Source: an uncultured Pseudomonadales bacterium
GTDB taxonomy: Bacteria > Pseudomonadota > Gammaproteobacteria > Pseudomonadales > Azotimanducaceae
Assembly (NCBI GenBank): GCA_958296405.1
Contig: OY282519.1
Location: 2,092,132-2,156,131 of the forward strand
Reading direction: 5' to 3'
Length of the DNA: 64,000 nucleotides
In this document: piece by piece, positions 61,601-64,000 of the stretch
Layout of the letters: every line of letters starts with the position of its first letter
How positions within the stretch are numbered: the first letter of the stretch is position 1
Notes under the pieces: generated by a model
Databases searched by the model: none
The model's input: only the letters and a program-made list of their open reading frames with translations
Told to the model about the DNA's origin: nothing
Made by a program: the position numbers and the translations under genes

Positions 61601-62870
61601 CGAAAGGATGAAGGCCGACCATCCCATCCGCATTGACCGGAACCGCACCCGAGCCCCACCCGGCGGTGATTGGAAGGTGTTGGACCCGGTCGCACAGGGT
61701 CGGGTGCAAGTGCTCCCGGTGCGCCGGGCGCCGATTGCCCAAGCCCAGGCAGCCATGGCGGAGTTGCAGCGCCTCGCCGCGTTGACGCCGGATTGGGACT
61801 GGTCCGCCAGCGCCGTCATCGCCCGCAAGTGGAAGTATCTGGAGCCGGTGCGGGCTTGGTGCGAAATGCACGGGGTTCCCGTGCAGATGGGCAATGAGCA
61901 AATCCCCAACTTTTGGCGCCTGCGCGAAACTGCAGCGCTGCGCAATTGGTTGCGCCGGCTTGATTCCACCATCGTCGATCTCACAGCGCTGCGGCAATGG
62001 TTGGCTCAGCAGTCCCCCAGCCCTTGGCTCGAGTTGCTGCACGAAGCTGCCGATGAACTCTCCTTGGAAACCGGCGGCGCGGAACTGCCGATGGCCCACT
62101 GCATCGAATGGCTGGCGGAGTGGGGCCGGGAGGTGCGCCGCCGCCAACGCGGACTGCTGCTGTTGACCGCGCACCGCGCCAAGGGCTTGGAGTTCGACCA
62201 TGTGGTCGTCTTGGACGGTGGCTGGCGCGACGCCAACCAAGGCGAGGACGCCGATGCGCCGCGCCGCCTGTTCTATGTGGCCATGACCCGCGCCCGGAAG
62301 ACCTTGGCGCTGATGCGCTTTCAGGAGGGGCCCAACCTGCGTAGTGAGGCTGCGCCGCTGAATCCCGGGGAGGAACGAACGTCGCGCGGCGTCGAGGAGC
62401 CGCGCCCCCCGCCGTACCTGGCCGAATCGCATCCCCTTCAGGCTGCTCTGCGCAGCAATGCCTCGGTGCTGCATCGTCAACCGGCGCCTTTGCCGCCGGT
62501 CGGCCCCGAACTTGAATCCCGCTACCGGCGGCTTGCCATGGGCGACGTCGATCTTGGCTTCGCCGGGCGGCGGGCCGCCGGCCACCCCATGCACAAAGCC
62601 ATCGCCGCCCTCGCCCCCGGCGACCCGCTGACTCTGCGCCACGCCGGCGGCGACGGCAATCGCTGGGAGTTGTTCGACAACGCCGGGCACCGGGTGGGCC
62701 GCCTTGCCAGAGACTTCAAGCCCCCGCCCGGGATGTACTGTCGCTCAGCAACGGTGCTGGCCATCGTCACTTGGAGTCGGGAGCTTTCCGAGCCTCAGTA
62801 CCAGCCCGGCATCAAATGCGATGCTTGGGAGGTGGTCGTGCCGGAATTGACATTTGCGCCGCAGCGCTGA
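58584..62870 (+). CDS. RecQ-UvrD double helicase (C-terminal part after frameshift)
   Basis: 1428 residues starting in the RecQ Walker region (LGILPTGTGKSLCYQIPAL). RecQ motifs follow: VLDEAHCLSRWGHDFRPDY, LTATAKPEVR, AFGMGIDKPDVRLVVHADIP and LQESGRAGRD. From about residue 790 a UvrD-type helicase begins: VLAGPGSGKTRVLVHRIAYL, VDEYQDVGAEQYEL, AVGDDDQNIYAFAG, LTAHRAKGLEFDHVVVLDGG and LFYVAMTRARKTL. The ~100 C-terminal residues are unassigned. Together with the preceding gene it would be a protein of about 1765 residues with exonuclease, RecQ and UvrD parts, likely for DNA repair or defence. The GTG at 58584 marks only where this frame opens. Confidence 0.82.
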   Translation: MLGILPTGTGKSLCYQIPALFRYDKTGALTVVISPLVALMADQVAGLERRGIGCAVTINGLLSMPERKEALDRVRFGDAGILIIAPEQLRSVSVRQALAQREVGAWVLDEAHCLSRWGHDFRPDYRYVTRVIREEAAAAPVLCLTATAKPEVRKDILRHFRERSGVDLTDFDGGARRDNLEFVVVQTTPGEKFAHVHQVLEADLPLEVPGGAIVYCATRRRSEDIAGFLRGKGVVAAHFHAGLLSETKKSVQQQFIAGETRVIVATNAFGMGIDKPDVRLVVHADIPGSLENYLQESGRAGRDRASARCVLLYTADDVEWQFGLSARSRLSRRDIQGILKALRNLDRKKRLAGKVVATAGEILGEDEEAAFERDSTTDDNRVRTAISWLEEAQLLERKDNRVQVLPSSLRVDSVDEARRKLAERKLRADYRASLLAITKTLIEADPDEGISTDELVGASGLTPEQVRHAMFDLEALGIASNDTALTAFVHVGVQRASRTRLAEAMALEGALIEALQETAPDMQAGDASTLHLRLVTQGLKDAGHAQALPEGVWRLLRSIAGDGRNEGAGKGSLALRRRDPETVRVTLQRPWKALAETALRRRAAAQRLLEHLLGCLPSGIRGTDLLAETTLGKLMAALQSDLELKAKVADAEKLSKLLDRALLWLHEQEVVRLNKGLAVFRPAMSIHLVQERRGFANTDFTPLRLHYQDQVLQVHVMAEFAQRGLRTMAEALGLAMDYFSLSQADFLRRWLPDKDQDLVRQTTAESWRSIVESLKNPVQQRIVADDREQANVLVLAGPGSGKTRVLVHRIAYLLRARRENPKGILALAYNRHAAVEIRRRLAELVGDDARGVLVYTCHGLAMRLVGASFSDRAEPLSDAAFEEVMRQAVALLRGDGLPPEEADEHRSRLLAGFRWILVDEYQDVGAEQYELIAALAGRTLANEDDKLGLFAVGDDDQNIYAFAGASVRFIRRFEADYRAKPTFLTDNYRSTAHIVAAANAAIEPAAERMKADHPIRIDRNRTRAPPGGDWKVLDPVAQGRVQVLPVRRAPIAQAQAAMAELQRLAALTPDWDWSASAVIARKWKYLEPVRAWCEMHGVPVQMGNEQIPNFWRLRETAALRNWLRRLDSTIVDLTALRQWLAQQSPSPWLELLHEAADELSLETGGAELPMAHCIEWLAEWGREVRRRQRGLLLLTAHRAKGLEFDHVVVLDGGWRDANQGEDADAPRRLFYVAMTRARKTLALMRFQEGPNLRSEAAPLNPGEERTSRGVEEPRPPPYLAESHPLQAALRSNASVLHRQPAPLPPVGPELESRYRRLAMGDVDLGFAGRRAAGHPMHKAIAALAPGDPLTLRHAGGDGNRWELFDNAGHRVGRLARDFKPPPGMYCRSATVLAIVTWSRELSEPQYQPGIKCDAWEVVVPELTFAPQR

Positions 62871-62941
62871 CGCCAAGCACGGGGGCGTCTGCCGACGGGT
62901 CGCCTTGCGATGGGGCTGCCGAGCCTTCATGCTGACACGCA

Positions 62942-64000
62942 ATGAACGAGTCGATCGTGCGCGTCGCCGTGCCTCGTCCGCTGCGTCGCGGCTTCGACTA
63001 CGCCGTGCCGCCCGGCATGGCGACGCCGCCGGTGGGAGCAAGGGTGCGGGTGCCGTTCGCGCGCGGCCAAGTGGTCGGCGTGGTCATCGAGCATCGCAGC
63101 CGTTCGGAGCACGCCCTGAAGCCCGTTTCGGCGTTGTTGGACGATGCGGCGCTGGTGCCGCGAGACCTGATGGAACTCGCGCAATGGCTCGCGGATTACT
63201 ACCACCATCCGCTGGGTGAGGTGTACGCCGCGATGCTGCCGAACGCGGCGCGCCAAGGCGCTGCGTTCGCGCCGCGCTGGCCGCGCGCTTGGCGCTTGGC
63301 AACCGCGGGCGCGGATGTGGAGTTGGCGCGGGCGCCCCGCCAGCGCGCCGCCTTTGATGCGTTGCGCGATTCTGGGACACCGATGCCGGAGAGCGAACTG
63401 CGGGCGCTCGGCCTCGAGCGCAGGGTGTTGGAGGCGTTGCAGCGCAAGGGGCTCGCGCACTGCGTGGACACCCCCCCGGCGTATCGCGTTGGCGCATCGC
63501 CACACAACTTGAGCGACGAGCAGCGCGTGGCCGCGGAAGCGGTGGTCGGCGCCCTCGGCGGCCATGCCGTCATCGCGCTGGAGGGCGTCACGGGCAGCGG
63601 CAAAACAGAAGTGTACATGCGCGCCATCGCCGCGGTGTTGGAACGTGGCGGGCAGGCGTTGGCGCTGGTGCCCGAGATCGCGCTCACGCCGCAGACGCTG
63701 GCGCGTTTCCGCGCCCGCTTCGGCGCTGCCGCGGCATTGCATTCCCAAGCGTCGGACCGTGAGCGCTTCGACACTTGGATGAACTGCCGCCGCGGCATCC
63801 ACAAGGTGTTGGTTGGCACCCGCTCCGCCGTGTTCACCCCGTTTGCGCGCTTGGGCCTCATCGTCGTGGATGAGGAGCACGACGATTCCTTCAAGCAGCG
63901 CGACGGGCTGCGCTATTCGGCGCGGGATGTGGCGGTGAAGCGGGCGCAGTTGCTCGGGGCGCCGGTGGTGCTCGGCAGCGCCACGCCTTCGCTCGCCACC
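62942..64000 (+). CDS. priA: Primosomal helicase PriA (partial)
   Basis: 353 codons are open to the window end. The N-terminus MNESIVRVAVPRPLRRGFDY and VGARVRVPFARGQVVGVV match the PriA DNA-binding domain. The helicase begins with LSDEQRVAAEAVV; Walker A is GVTGSGKTEVYMRAI near residue 220, then LVPEIALTPQ, LVGTRSAVFTPF, VVDEEHDDSFKQRDGLRYSARDVA (in two overlapping blocks) and VLGSATPSLAT. PriA restarts stalled replication forks. It follows the helicase gene by 71 bases on the same strand. Confidence 0.95.
   Translation, partial: MNESIVRVAVPRPLRRGFDYAVPPGMATPPVGARVRVPFARGQVVGVVIEHRSRSEHALKPVSALLDDAALVPRDLMELAQWLADYYHHPLGEVYAAMLPNAARQGAAFAPRWPRAWRLATAGADVELARAPRQRAAFDALRDSGTPMPESELRALGLERRVLEALQRKGLAHCVDTPPAYRVGASPHNLSDEQRVAAEAVVGALGGHAVIALEGVTGSGKTEVYMRAIAAVLERGGQALALVPEIALTPQTLARFRARFGAAAALHSQASDRERFDTWMNCRRGIHKVLVGTRSAVFTPFARLGLIVVDEEHDDSFKQRDGLRYSARDVAVKRAQLLGAPVVLGSATPSLAT

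Noticed and set aside
61062-62690. Long antisense open frame in the UvrD part of the helicase gene
   Set aside because: No family motifs are seen, and the sense strand carries a complete ordered set of UvrD motifs.

Overview
The window looks like chromosome of a GC-rich Gram-negative bacterium, most likely a gammaproteobacterium. The evidence is three TonB-dependent receptors (one cut by the left edge), a pilMNOPQ operon divergent from a class A penicillin-binding protein, and rpmE close to priA, all familiar gammaproteobacterial arrangements. Sulfotransferases, 2-oxoglutarate/Fe(II) oxygenases and a carnitine/glycine-betaine catabolic set are prominent. This fits marine or host-associated relatives such as sponge symbionts, but that is inference. 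No rRNA, tRNA, CRISPR array or complete insertion sequence was seen.

Layout. 0-4 kb: the end of a TonB receptor, a TPR-sulfotransferase, then an oppositely oriented pair (small sulfotransferase and aspartyl-hydroxylase-like oxygenase). 4-6.2 kb: an Rpn-family PD-(D/E)XK nuclease followed by two extra tandem copies of only its C-terminal module, each with a conserved Shine-Dalgarno-ATG. This resembles the known intragenic Rpn antitoxins, but as separate genes. 6.2-12.3 kb: a co-oriented carnitine set (BKACE-type cleavage enzyme, carnitine 3-dehydrogenase, acyl-CoA dehydrogenase, NDP-forming acyl-CoA synthetase, CaiD). 12.3-20.2 kb, minus strand: serine hydrolase, soxD-soxA-soxG without soxB, and a TonB receptor. 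Together the two blocks outline a route from carnitine through betaine and sarcosine to glycine.

20.3-36.5 kb: a second TPR-sulfotransferase/TonB-receptor pair, a frame-broken secreted ORF, a GT-C glycosyltransferase with a duplicated C-terminal module, a DUF2784 protein, two secreted paralogues with a DUF6152 protein, an AMP-forming CoA ligase, a ketopantoate-reductase-like enzyme, two tandem universal stress proteins, a DUF2834 protein and an M48 lipoprotein. 36.6-44.1 kb: a Na+/solute symporter, PhyH, CmcJ/NvfI-like and TauD oxygenases, an AGXT2L-like PLP enzyme and an APH-like kinase. These may form one amine or amino-acid pathway.

44.2-64 kb is mostly housekeeping: a lytic transglycosylase, the proton pyrophosphatase, pilQPONM, an orphan higA with an inverted higB remnant, PBP1A, a BepA-like protease, rpmE and priA (cut by the right edge). 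Between rpmE and priA lies a very large exonuclease-RecQ-UvrD fusion whose frame is broken by one missing G inside the RecQ Walker region.
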